64,000 nucleotides of DNA, taken from assembly GCF_027023985.1 (NCBI RefSeq), contig NZ_JALVTW010000033.1, positions 124,001 to 188,000 on the forward strand, in the 5' to 3' direction. The notes below the pieces were generated by a model. It searched no databases, was not told where the DNA came from, and worked only from the letters and a program-made list of their open reading frames with translations. Origin of the DNA: Persephonella sp. GTDB lineage: Bacteria; Aquificota; Aquificia; Aquificales; Hydrogenothermaceae. Numbering within the stretch: position 1 is the first letter of the stretch; each line of letters begins with the position of its first letter. The position numbers and the translations under genes were made by a program. Shown here piece by piece: positions 16,915-26,853 of the stretch.

Positions 16915-17685
16915 ATGGGATTATTAGAAGGGAAAAAAGCTCTCATTCTGGGAGTAGCAAACAACAAAAGTATCGCCTACGGAATTGCAAAGGCATTTCA
17001 CAGGGAGGGGGCAATCTTAGGGTTTAATTATCTGAACGAAAAAATTGAAAAAAGGGTAAGACCTATAGCAGAAGAGTTTGGAGCTGAAATTATTACAAAA
17101 TGTGATGTTTCCTCAGATGAAGATATCAAAAATCTTGCTGAAACCGTTAGAGAAAAATGGGGAACAATTGATATTATTGTCCACTCAATAGCCTATGCAA
17201 ACAAAGAATTTTTAAAGGATTATTACTACAAAGTAGATAGAAAATCATTCCTTGAGGCTATGGATATAAGCGTTTACTCTTTTACTACAATTGCAAGGGA
17301 ATTTATGGATATGTTTAATGAAGGGGGTAATCTCCTTACACTCTCCTATTATGGAGCAGAAAAAGTAGTTTATAACTACAATGTTATGGGTGTTGCAAAA
17401 GCAGCATTAGAAGCTTCTGTAAAGTATCTTGCAAGGGATTTAGGTAAATTAAAAAATATCAGGGTAAACGCTATTTCTGCAGGTCCAATTAAAACCTTAG
17501 CAGCCTCAGGAATTTCCCAATTTTCTGAAATACAAAAAATAGCAGCAGAAAGAGCTCCTCTCCAGAGAACTGTTACAATTGATGAGGTAGGAAATGCAGC
17601 ACTTTTCCTGTGTAGCGACCTTGCTTCAGGTATAACAGGGGAAATTCTTTATGTGGATGCAGGATATAATGTAATTGGAATGTGA
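16915..17685 (+). CDS. fabI: Enoyl-[acyl-carrier-protein] reductase (NADH)
   Basis: The last reduction step of fatty-acid elongation. A 256-residue divergent short-chain dehydrogenase: LILGVANNKSIAYGIA is the FabI-type NAD-binding motif, YYGAEKVVYNYNVMGVAKAA contains the Tyr-x6-Lys catalytic pair, and ISAGPIKTLAASGI is the substrate-binding loop near the triclosan site. GGAGGGATAA precedes the ATG. It follows mtnD closely, so it is co-transcribed with an unrelated pathway. Confidence 0.96.
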   Translation: MGLLEGKKALILGVANNKSIAYGIAKAFHREGAILGFNYLNEKIEKRVRPIAEEFGAEIITKCDVSSDEDIKNLAETVREKWGTIDIIVHSIAYANKEFLKDYYYKVDRKSFLEAMDISVYSFTTIAREFMDMFNEGGNLLTLSYYGAEKVVYNYNVMGVAKAALEASVKYLARDLGKLKNIRVNAISAGPIKTLAASGISQFSEIQKIAAERAPLQRTVTIDEVGNAALFLCSDLASGITGEILYVDAGYNVIGM

Positions 17686-18498
17686 TTAAAGACTTTTTAT
17701 AAAATTAAGTGCCGTTCTACCGCTGAGGCTTCCTGCCTCAGTGGCATATTCCATTGCAAGTTTATGTAGTTTTTCTTTTTCAATATTAATCCCAAACTTT
17801 TCAGCATAAAACTCAACAATACTTAGATATGTTCTTTTATCAAACTTGTAAAACCCAAGTCTTAGACCAAATCTATCAATTAGGGATAGCTTTTCTTCAA
17901 GGATATCCGATGTTCTGGAATACTCATCAGCTCTGTCAGAAAATTTAATAGGAATAAGGTTCTTCTTGTTAGATGTTACATAAAAAAGCAGATTATCAGG
18001 AATTTCGTATATTCCACCGTCTATTATTGTTTTGAATTCTTTGTAATCCTTTTCCTGTTCTTCAAAAGAAAGGTCATCTATGAAAATAATAAATCTAAAT
18101 TCTGGATTTTCATGAATTAGATTATAAAGCTTAAAGATATTCAGGATATCTTCTTTTAGAACCTGTATTAGTTTTAGACCTTTGTTTGCAAATATTGGAA
18201 GCATTGCCTTCACAATGGAAGACTTACCTGTTCCCCTTTCTCCCCATAAAACTGCGTGGTTTGCGGGATTGCCTTTAACAAACTTTTGTGTATTTTTCAA
18301 AAGCTTTTCTTTCTGATAATCAATGCCAATAAGGGAGTTTATATCTATTTTTGAGTAGTTTTTTATAGGAGTTAAAGAGTTGTTATGAAAAAGGAAGGCA
18401 TCCGCCTCCCTGAAATCTGCTTTTAAATCCTCTGAGCCAATTAGTTTATCAATTTTTGATAAAACTCTATTTAATAGTTGACTATCTATCTTATCCAT
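17686..18498 (-). CDS. DUF815-family AAA ATPase
   Basis: A 270-residue P-loop ATPase: [19 protein letters not shown] is Walker [21 protein letters not shown] contains Walker B, and [10 protein letters not shown] a late sensor region. The arrangement matches the DUF815 family, whose role is unknown. The start overlaps the end of gatB by 8 bases, so it is translated from the same message. It converges on fabI with no gap. Confidence 0.85.
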   Translation of the reverse strand: MDKIDSQLLNRVLSKIDKLIGSEDLKADFREADAFLFHNNSLTPIKNYSKIDINSLIGIDYQKEKLLKNTQKFVKGNPANHAVLWGERGTGKSSIVKAMLPIFANKGLKLIQVLKEDILNIFKLYNLIHENPEFRFIIFIDDLSFEEQEKDYKEFKTIIDGGIYEIPDNLLFYVTSNKKNLIPIKFSDRADEYSRTSDILEEKLSLIDRFGLRLGFYKFDKRTYLSIVEFYAEKFGINIEKEKLHKLAMEYATEAGSLSGRTALNFIKSL

Positions 18499-19921
18499 TT
18501 AACAGCTGGGATAGTATTTTATTTACAATTTTTGGATTTGCTTTACCTTTTGTTGCTTTCATTACCTGTCCAACGAAAAATCCCATAAGCTTTGTATTTC
18601 CGGATTTATATTTCTCAACTTCTGCAGGGTGATTTGCAAGCACTTCCTCAACAATTTTTCTTATTTCTCCTTCATCAGATACCTGTTTAAGTCCTTTTTC
18701 CTCAACAATCTGTTTTGGTTCTTTGCCTGTTTTGAATACTTCTTCAAAAACTTCTTTTGCAATCTTAGATGATATTGCTCCGCTGTCTATAAGTTCAACA
18801 ATCTGGGCTATATGCTCTGGCTTTACAGGACTTTCTGTTATATCAAGTCCTTCCTCATTTAGCTTTCCTAAAAGCTCATTGATAATCCAGTTTGCTATCG
18901 CCTTTGGATTTTTTGAATAGGCTTCAACTGCTTTTTCAAAGAAAATCGCTCTGTCTTTATCTGCGACCAGAACCTCTGCATCATATTCAGTCAGCTTAAG
19001 CTCCTGAACATATCTTTTTTCTTTTTCATCCGGTAGTTCCGGAAGGCTTTCTTTAATCTGATTTATAAAAGCTGCTGTTATTCTTACAGGTATAAGGTCT
19101 GGGTCAGGAAAGTATCTGTAGTCATGGGCTTCTTCTTTTGTTCTCATTGTGAATGTTTTGCCTGTTTTTTCATCAAAAAGTCTTGTTTCCTGAACTATTT
19201 CACCGCCTTTTTTCAAGATTTTTGCCTGTCTTTCTATCTCATACTCAATAGCTTTCTGAACAAATCTAAAGGAGTTTATATTTTTAATCTCAACCTTTGT
19301 TCCAAATTTTTCTTCACCTTTAGGCCTGAGAGAAATATTTACATCACATCTAAGCTGCCCCTTTTCCATATCTGCATCAGATACGCCAATATATCTCATT
19401 ATGTTTCTCAATTTTTCAAGATAAAGTCTTGCTCCTACAGCAGAACGGATATCAGGCTCAGAAACAATTTCCATAAGAGGTGTTCCAGCCCTGTTTAAAT
19501 CTACGTAAGAGTATTTCCCTTCATGTATTGTTTTTCCGGCATCTTCTTCCATGTGGAGCCTATGAATTCTTATTCTTTCTGTTTTTCCATCAACTTTTAT
19601 GTCTATATATCCATCTGTTGCAAGTGGTTTATCATACTGGGAAATCTGGTATCCTTTTGGCAGGTCTGGGTAGAAATAGTTTTTCCTTGCAAATACAGAA
19701 AGCTCATGAACTTTGCAGTTTAAAGCAAGGGACGCTTTTATTGCATACTCAAGGGCTCTTTTATTTAAAACAGGTAAGCTACCGGGCATTCCTAAACATA
19801 CCGGACATACGTTTGTGTTAGGCTCAGCTCCATACTCAACTTTACAGGAGCAAAAACATTTGGTCTGGGTTGCCATCTGAACGTGGACTTCAAGACCAAT
19901 TACAGGTTCAAACTCTCCCAT
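18491..19921 (-). CDS. gatB: Aspartyl/glutamyl-tRNA amidotransferase subunit B
   Basis: A 476-residue GatB, which transamidates Glu-tRNAGln or Asp-tRNAAsn. [24 protein letters not shown] and [19 protein letters not shown] are signature stretches, and the C-terminal helical tail (GatB/Yqey domain) runs to the end. Cys residues near the N-terminus ([10 protein letters not shown], then CPVC) form the zinc site. gatA and gatC are not nearby, so the subunits are scattered. ATG with GGGAGA upstream. Divergent from ahcY. Confidence 0.97.
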   Translation of the reverse strand: MGEFEPVIGLEVHVQMATQTKCFCSCKVEYGAEPNTNVCPVCLGMPGSLPVLNKRALEYAIKASLALNCKVHELSVFARKNYFYPDLPKGYQISQYDKPLATDGYIDIKVDGKTERIRIHRLHMEEDAGKTIHEGKYSYVDLNRAGTPLMEIVSEPDIRSAVGARLYLEKLRNIMRYIGVSDADMEKGQLRCDVNISLRPKGEEKFGTKVEIKNINSFRFVQKAIEYEIERQAKILKKGGEIVQETRLFDEKTGKTFTMRTKEEAHDYRYFPDPDLIPVRITAAFINQIKESLPELPDEKEKRYVQELKLTEYDAEVLVADKDRAIFFEKAVEAYSKNPKAIANWIINELLGKLNEEGLDITESPVKPEHIAQIVELIDSGAISSKIAKEVFEEVFKTGKEPKQIVEEKGLKQVSDEGEIRKIVEEVLANHPAEVEKYKSGNTKLMGFFVGQVMKATKGKANPKIVNKILSQLLNG

Positions 19922-19953
19922 TATATTCTCCCTGTTTTTATTATTGTCTATAG

Positions 19954-21282
<1,329 letters not shown>

Positions 21283-21283
21283 T

Positions 21284-21637
21284 ATGAATGTAAAACCTGA
21301 GATAAAACAGCAGATTTTAGATGAGATATTTAAACTTTTAGATAAGGATAAAGTATGTGTTATATTGTTCGGTTCTTCTGCTTTAGATAAAGGCTCCAGA
21401 TATTCTGATATTGATATTGGACTTTTTTATACTGAAGAAATAGAAGATGAGATTTTTTTAAATCTGAAAGAAAATCTAAATTACTGGGTTGATACAGCAC
21501 GGATTATAGATTTAGTTGATTTCCAGAGAGTTAATTTAGATTTTTTAGAGTTTGCCCTTAAAGGAGCTATTATATGGCATGCGGGGAAAGAGTTCTTAGA
21601 AAACTTACTCAATCAGAAAAGGCTTTTGAAAAGTTGA
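21284..21637 (+). CDS. MNT-type nucleotidyltransferase, second copy
   Basis: A 117-residue minimal nucleotidyltransferase, distinct from the one at 11790. VILFGSSALDKGSRYSDIDI has GSS (30-32) in place of GSR and the Asp42/Asp44 pair. The C-terminal half (RIIDLVDFQRVNLDFLEFAL) is longer than in the first copy. It starts one base after the ahcY stop, and its 3' end overlaps the HEPN gene by 64 bases. Candidate antitoxin of an MNT/HEPN pair. Confidence 0.82.
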   Translation: MNVKPEIKQQILDEIFKLLDKDKVCVILFGSSALDKGSRYSDIDIGLFYTEEIEDEIFLNLKENLNYWVDTARIIDLVDFQRVNLDFLEFALKGAIIWHAGKEFLENLLNQKRLLKS

Positions 21638-21999
21638 AAGAAATAGAATCTTTAGCAGACGAATTAGAAAAGGAAATTTTATATGAAGTTTCTGCAAAAA
21701 GATTTGAGTATACATTTGAAAGTTTATGGAAAACTATAAAAGTTTTTTTAGAAGAAGAAAAAGGAATTGGGTGTAATTCTCCAATGGATTGTTTTAAACA
21801 ATTTTATAAAACCATGAATTTAGATGAACAATATGAAGATAAAATTCCTAAAACAGTAAGATTTAGAAATGAGATTGTGCATATTTATGATTATGAAACA
21901 GCTGAGTTTATATACCACAACCTTGAAGATATAGTGGTTCCTTTATTTGGGGAAATAATTGATAAAATAAGAAACTATTGTCAAAATAAAGGAGGATAA
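21574..21999 (+). CDS. HEPN-domain protein (HI0074-like), second copy
   Basis: A 141-residue helical protein of the nucleotidyltransferase-substrate-binding (HI0074) HEPN type. RFRNEIVHIYDYETAEFIY carries R-x4-H (Arg98-His103) followed by YxY, the motif linked to RNase activity and to AMPylation on tyrosine. ATG 21574 gives a 64-base overlap with the MNT gene. A later TTG at 21634 would remove nearly all the overlap, but no good ribosome-binding site precedes it. It is followed 2 bases later by the coiled-coil gene. Confidence 0.8.
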   Translation: MACGERVLRKLTQSEKAFEKLKEIESLADELEKEILYEVSAKRFEYTFESLWKTIKVFLEEEKGIGCNSPMDCFKQFYKTMNLDEQYEDKIPKTVRFRNEIVHIYDYETAEFIYHNLEDIVVPLFGEIIDKIRNYCQNKGG

Positions 22000-22001
22000 A
22001 T

Positions 22002-22226
22002 ATGACAAGGGAAGAAGCTATCAAAATCTTACTTGAAACTGATGAAGAGTTTAGAAAATGGCATGAAGAAAGAGAGGAATTAAAATGGAAAATTCATAAA
22101 TTAGAAAAACATTATCCCCCTGACCCTGAACTTGAAGCAGAAGAAGAAAGACTTAAAAGAAGAAAACTTTATTTAAAAGACCTTATGGAACAAAGGATAA
22201 AAGAATTTTTAGAAAAAAATCAGTAG
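22002..22226 (+). CDS. Small coiled-coil protein, YdcH/DUF465-like
   Basis: A 74-residue, highly charged helical protein with GGAGGATAAAT before the ATG. The pattern EEFRKWHEEREELKWKIHKL, then DPELEAEEERLKRRKLYLKD resembles YdcH/DUF465 proteins (a short helical hairpin with DPELE at the turn). Function unknown in the family. It sits between the second MNT/HEPN pair and ilvD. Confidence 0.68.
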   Translation: MTREEAIKILLETDEEFRKWHEEREELKWKIHKLEKHYPPDPELEAEEERLKRRKLYLKDLMEQRIKEFLEKNQ

Positions 22227-22235
22227 AGGTAAAAA

Positions 22236-23909
22236 ATGAGAAGTGATATTGTTAAAAAAGGCTTTGAAAGAGCGCCACACAGAAGTTTATTAAGAGCCTG
22301 TGGCCTTACAGAAGAAGACTTTAACAAGCCTTTTATCGGGGTCGCAAACTCCTATATAGATATTATTCCCGGACATGTTCATCTAAGGGAATTTGCACAG
22401 ATTGTTAAAGATGCAATAAGAGAAGCCGGTGGTGTCCCATTTGAATTTAATGTGATTGGTGTTGACGATGGTATTGCAATGGGACACTCAGGAATGCATT
22501 ATTCCTTGCCAAGTAGAGAAATCATAGCTGACGCAATAGAAACTGTTGTAGAAGCACATAAACTTGATGCACTGGTATGTATACCAAACTGTGATAAGAT
22601 TGTCCCTGGTATGATGATGGCTGCTGCCAGATTAAACATTCCGGTAATATTTGTTAGCGGTGGTCCTATGGCAGCAGGTCATTTGCCGGATGGTAGGCCA
22701 ATAGACCTTGCAACTGCCTTTGAAGCTGTCGGTGCCGTAGCTCAGGGACAGATGACAGAAGCAGAACTTAAAGTTATAGAAGAAAATGCCTGTCCTTCAT
22801 GTGGTTCCTGCTCCGGTATGTTTACGGCAAACTCTATGAATTGCCTGGCAGAAGCTCTTGGAGTAGCACTTCCAGGGAACGGTTCAATCCTTGCAATTGA
22901 CCCGAGAAGACAAGAACTTGCCAGACAGGCAGGAAGACAGATTATTGAACTTGTTAAAGCAGACCTTAAGTTCAGGGATATAGTAAATGAACAAACAATA
23001 GAAAATGCTTTTACCCTTGATATAGCAATGGGCGGTTCTTCAAACACAGTCCTACACCTTCTTGCGATAGCTTATGAAGCAGGAATTGAGTTCCCACTGG
23101 AAAAAATAGATGAAATATCAAGAAGAACGCCAACACTATGTAAACTTGCACCTGCAAGCCAGTATCATATGGAGGATTTAGACAGAGCAGGTGGTATATC
23201 GGCGATTTTAAAAGAATTATCCAAAAAAGGATTATTACATCTTGACAGACCTACCGTAAGTTTAAAAACACTTGGAGAAGTTATTGAAGATGCTGAAATA
23301 AAAGACCCTAATGTAATAAGACCAATAACAAACCCTTACAGTGAAACAGGTGGTCTTGCAATACTGTTTGGTAATATTGCCCCAGATGGAAGCGTTGTAA
23401 AAGCTGCTGCTGTGGACCCATCGATGCAAGTCTTCAAAGGCACAGCAGTATGTTTTGACAGTGAAGAAGAAGCTATTTCAGGAATATTTGGTGGAAAAGT
23501 CCAAGAAGGCAATGTTGTTGTAATTAGATATGAAGGTCCAAAAGGTAGCCCAGGAATGAGGGAAATGCTTTCCCCAACCTCAGCAATAATGGGTATGGGG
23601 CTTGGAGATAAAGTTTCCCTCATCACAGATGGAAGATTTTCAGGAGCTACAAGAGGAGCTTGTATAGGACATATTTCTCCTGAAGCTGCAGCAGGAGGAC
23701 CGATAGGGATAATTCAGGATGGAGATGAAATTTTAATTGATATACCAAACAGAAAACTGGAGTTGTTAATTTCCGAAGAAGAGTTTGAAAAAAGGATGAA
23801 AGAATTTAAACCAAAACAAAAAGAAATCAAAAGCAGATGGCTCAGAAGATATGCAAAACATGTGGCATCTGCCAATAAAGGTGCAATATTAGAGGATGAA
23901 TGTTTTTGA
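22236..23909 (+). CDS. ilvD: Dihydroxy-acid dehydratase
   Basis: An iron-sulfur dehydratase of branched-chain amino-acid synthesis, forming the 2-oxo acids of valine and isoleucine. A full-length 557 residues. [20 protein letters not shown] and [18 protein letters not shown] hold the cluster cysteines. [20 protein letters not shown] appears here as [16 protein letters not shown] near the C-terminus. It is followed 9 bases later by metK. Confidence 0.97.
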   Translation: MRSDIVKKGFERAPHRSLLRACGLTEEDFNKPFIGVANSYIDIIPGHVHLREFAQIVKDAIREAGGVPFEFNVIGVDDGIAMGHSGMHYSLPSREIIADAIETVVEAHKLDALVCIPNCDKIVPGMMMAAARLNIPVIFVSGGPMAAGHLPDGRPIDLATAFEAVGAVAQGQMTEAELKVIEENACPSCGSCSGMFTANSMNCLAEALGVALPGNGSILAIDPRRQELARQAGRQIIELVKADLKFRDIVNEQTIENAFTLDIAMGGSSNTVLHLLAIAYEAGIEFPLEKIDEISRRTPTLCKLAPASQYHMEDLDRAGGISAILKELSKKGLLHLDRPTVSLKTLGEVIEDAEIKDPNVIRPITNPYSETGGLAILFGNIAPDGSVVKAAAVDPSMQVFKGTAVCFDSEEEAISGIFGGKVQEGNVVVIRYEGPKGSPGMREMLSPTSAIMGMGLGDKVSLITDGRFSGATRGACIGHISPEAAAGGPIGIIQDGDEILIDIPNRKLELLISEEEFEKRMKEFKPKQKEIKSRWLRRYAKHVASANKGAILEDECF

Positions 23910-23918
23910 GGCTAAAAA

Positions 23919-25049
23919 ATGAAGGTTATTAAAAGTGCGGAATCTGTCTGTCAGGGACATCCTGATAAGACAGCAGATATTATATCAGATGCAATATTGG
24001 ACGAGCTCTTAATTAAAGACCCTTATACAAGGGCTTCTATTGAGGTTCTTATAACAACAGGACTCGTTCATGTGTCCGGAGAGTTATCAACAGATGCTTA
24101 TGTTGATATTCCTAATATTGCACGGGCTGCACTTATAGAAATAGGTTATACCAAGCCAGAATATGGTTTTGACGGTTATACAGCCGGAGTTATCTCAACA
24201 ATAAGTGACCAAAGTCCAGAAATAGCTCTTGGTGTTCCATCAGAAGGAGCAGGTGATACCTGCATAGTAGTAGGATACGCAACGGCAGAGACAGAAAACT
24301 ATATGCCACTTGCCTGCAATATTGCAAATAGTATTACAAAAACCATAGATGAGCTTAGGAAAGACGATATAGTTCCATTTTTTAGACCTGATGGTAAAGC
24401 AGTAGTTGTAGTTGAATATGAAAATGGAAAACCTATCCGGATAGATTCAATAACTGTCCTTGTTCAGCATGAGCCCTATGTTTCAGAGTTAGAAATAAGA
24501 GAAGCCATAGAAGAAAAAGTATTAAAACAGGTTATTCCTCAACAATACATAGATGATAAAACAAAAATTGTGATTAACCCCCTTGGTAGATTTATTATTG
24601 GGGGCCCTATGGCAGATACAGGATTAACAGGCAGAAAAATCATAGCGGATGCTTACGGAACAGCAGCAGCCTCAGGTGGTAGTGCATTTTCCGGCAAAGA
24701 TCCCACAAAAATTGACCGTTCAGCATCATATATGGCAAGAAGTATTGCAAAACATATAGTTGCTTCAGGTATTGCCAATGAATGTAATGTGGAAATGGTT
24801 TATGTGATAGGGGGAGATTATCCTGTTTCTTTTAATATAAAAACAGATACAAACTTAGATACTGAAAAGCTGAACCGAAAGATAAAAGAACTTTTTGATC
24901 TTTCTCCGGCAGGAATCATAGAAAAACTTGATTTAAGGAAGCCTATTTATAAGACAACCGCATCTTACGGACATTTTGGAAGGAAAGGGGATGAATTTAC
25001 ATGGGAAATATTAGACAAAAAAATAATGGAGGAATTACGTAATGTCTGA
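23919..25049 (+). CDS. metK: S-adenosylmethionine synthetase
   Basis: Makes SAM from methionine and ATP. 376 residues, near the family norm of about 385. SAESVCQGHPDKTADIISDA is the N-terminal ATP/methionine motif, GPMADTGLTGRKIIADAYGT the P-loop-like signature, and GGSAFSGKDPTKIDRSASYM the substrate loop with KD/KxDRS. SAM made here feeds speE/bpsA after decarboxylation, and the methyltransferases and radical SAM RlmN elsewhere in the window. The 3' end overlaps the next gene by 8 bases. Confidence 0.97.
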   Translation: MKVIKSAESVCQGHPDKTADIISDAILDELLIKDPYTRASIEVLITTGLVHVSGELSTDAYVDIPNIARAALIEIGYTKPEYGFDGYTAGVISTISDQSPEIALGVPSEGAGDTCIVVGYATAETENYMPLACNIANSITKTIDELRKDDIVPFFRPDGKAVVVVEYENGKPIRIDSITVLVQHEPYVSELEIREAIEEKVLKQVIPQQYIDDKTKIVINPLGRFIIGGPMADTGLTGRKIIADAYGTAAASGGSAFSGKDPTKIDRSASYMARSIAKHIVASGIANECNVEMVYVIGGDYPVSFNIKTDTNLDTEKLNRKIKELFDLSPAGIIEKLDLRKPIYKTTASYGHFGRKGDEFTWEILDKKIMEELRNV

Positions 25050-25476
25050 CAATAACCATATTTATGATTTTGATGTATTCAAGGCTCTTGTAGAGCTTGA
25101 GATTAGAAGAATTGCCAGATACGGCAAAGATTCAAAATTTTCTATAGCATTTTTATATGCACCAGACCTTGCAACTAAATTTCAAAAAAATAAAGATAAG
25201 TTAAAAGAAACAGATATAGCCTTTATACTCAGAGATAACATTAGAGCAGTAGATGTTATCTCCCCTGTAGAAGAAGACTTTGTATTTTTATTTTTTCCGG
25301 AAACCGGAAAAGAAGAGGTAGAACAAGCTATTAAAAGAATAAAAAAAGTAATCGATGAAAATATAATTCATGGAATAGCCAGCTATCCTGAAGATGGGAA
25401 AGATAAAGACTTTTTATTTACACATCTTGTTGAAATTATGAATAAAGAGCTTATTCCTGTGATTGAATTAAAATAA
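25042..25476 (+). CDS. Degenerate, stand-alone GGDEF-like protein
   Basis: A 144-residue soluble protein that aligns along its length with a GGDEF domain: FKALVELEIRRIARYGKDSK corresponds to the first helix (FxxLLxxELxRARRYGRP), AFILRDNIRAVDVISPVEED to the region before the active loop, and FVFLFFPETGKEEVEQAIKR to the strand and helix after it. The GG(D/E)EF signature itself is replaced by PVEED, and the metal-binding DxxxFKxxND motif is missing, so it should not make c-di-GMP. It overlaps metK by 8 bases. It may be a c-di-GMP or protein-binding relic. The identification rests on pattern alone. Confidence 0.6.
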   Translation: MSDNNHIYDFDVFKALVELEIRRIARYGKDSKFSIAFLYAPDLATKFQKNKDKLKETDIAFILRDNIRAVDVISPVEEDFVFLFFPETGKEEVEQAIKRIKKVIDENIIHGIASYPEDGKDKDFLFTHLVEIMNKELIPVIELK

Positions 25477-26847
25477 TTTTCCTATCACAATATCATAAGT
25501 GGCATAAAGGAAAATTTCACTGAGGGAGGGATGGAAATATATAAAATCGTGGATTTCCTCTGCAGTCATTTCGTTCCTTATAGCATAAGCCATAACGTGA
25601 ATTAGCTCTGAAGCTTCTATTCCAACTATTGTTGCACCAATAACATGCTTTGTTTTTTTATCAAAAACAAGTCTGACAAAACCATCTGATTCAAGCTCAT
25701 CAACTGCCTTTTCATTATAAGTAAATGGATAATATCCGGAAATAGCTTCTATTCCTTTTTCTTTAGCTTGTTGTTCACTTAATCCCACATGTGCTATCTC
25801 ATAAGCTGTAAAAATAGACCATGGAACAAGGGAATAATCAACTTCTATCTTTTTCTCATCAAACATATTCTTTAAGGCAACCCTAGCTTCATAAGAAGCC
25901 ACATGGGCCAGCATAGGTGAGTTCACAACATCTCCACAGGCATAAATATTTTCAAAATTTGTCTGTAGATAGGAATTGGTTTTTATAAATCCTCTCTCAT
26001 CCTTTTCTATTCCAATATTATCTATATCAGATGTATTTGGTTTTCTTCCTACAGAAAGTAAAATCTTGTCAACTTTTAGCTGTGAACCATCCGAAAGGTT
26101 GACAACTATTTTATCTCCAGAGACTTTATAGTCTTTTACGGAAGTTTCCAGTTTAAATTCTATTCCAAGTTTTTTGAACTTTCTCTGAAGTAGTCTTGAT
26201 ATATCCGGAGAAATAATATCTGAGGACAAAAGTCTATCTTTAATCTCTACTACTGTAACTTTGCTTCCATATTGGGCAGAGATATATGCTAGCTCACAAC
26301 CGGCAACACCACCACCAACGATTAAAAGATTTTCAGGAAGTTGTTCCATATTTTCCAGATAATCTTCGGTTGTAATCACGTATTTTCCATCCGGAACTAT
26401 ACCACCGATAGAAACTGGAATGGAACCGGTAGCTACTAGAATATACTTACCTTCTATAGTTTCTGTCTTCCCATCTTCATAGGTTATTTGAACTTGATTT
26501 TGACCTACTATTTTACCTGTCCCCTTATAAACAGGAACCTTTTTGGCTTTTAAAAGCTGTGAAAGAGATTTTCTTAAGAAACCTATAGCCTCATCTTTAC
26601 CTTTTTTCGCCTGTAAAAAGTCAATTGAATTGGATGACAGATTAATTCCATATTTATTGAGTAGAGGAAGTTTTTCTATCTGATGGGCTCCTGCTCGATA
26701 GTATTTTGTAGGAATACAGGCTCTGTTAAGACAGTTCCCTCCTATTTTACTCTTCTCAACTATTGCAATATTTAGTTTTTTTCTAAGAGCCGTGAGGGTT
26801 GCTTCATAACCCCCAGGCCCCATTCCGATGATTATCAGGTCATACAT
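25468..26847 (-). CDS. Dihydrolipoamide dehydrogenase-like flavoprotein
   Basis: A 459-residue pyridine nucleotide-disulfide oxidoreductase. DLIIIGMGPGGYEATLTAL is the FAD-binding site, GGNCLNRACIPTK the redox disulfide (Cys39/Cys44), NLLIVGGGVAGCELAYISAQ the NAD site, and YFHPSLSEIF the C-terminal catalytic His. All key Lpd residues are in place. It lies 6 bases after pilQ, so it appears to be the last gene of the pilus operon. No pyruvate or 2-oxoacid dehydrogenase, lipoyl carrier or glycine cleavage gene lies nearby, so the partner is unknown. Confidence 0.88.
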   Translation of the reverse strand: MYDLIIIGMGPGGYEATLTALRKKLNIAIVEKSKIGGNCLNRACIPTKYYRAGAHQIEKLPLLNKYGINLSSNSIDFLQAKKGKDEAIGFLRKSLSQLLKAKKVPVYKGTGKIVGQNQVQITYEDGKTETIEGKYILVATGSIPVSIGGIVPDGKYVITTEDYLENMEQLPENLLIVGGGVAGCELAYISAQYGSKVTVVEIKDRLLSSDIISPDISRLLQRKFKKLGIEFKLETSVKDYKVSGDKIVVNLSDGSQLKVDKILLSVGRKPNTSDIDNIGIEKDERGFIKTNSYLQTNFENIYACGDVVNSPMLAHVASYEARVALKNMFDEKKIEVDYSLVPWSIFTAYEIAHVGLSEQQAKEKGIEAISGYYPFTYNEKAVDELESDGFVRLVFDKKTKHVIGATIVGIEASELIHVMAYAIRNEMTAEEIHDFIYFHPSLSEIFLYATYDIVIGKLF

Positions 26848-26853
26848 TTTAAA

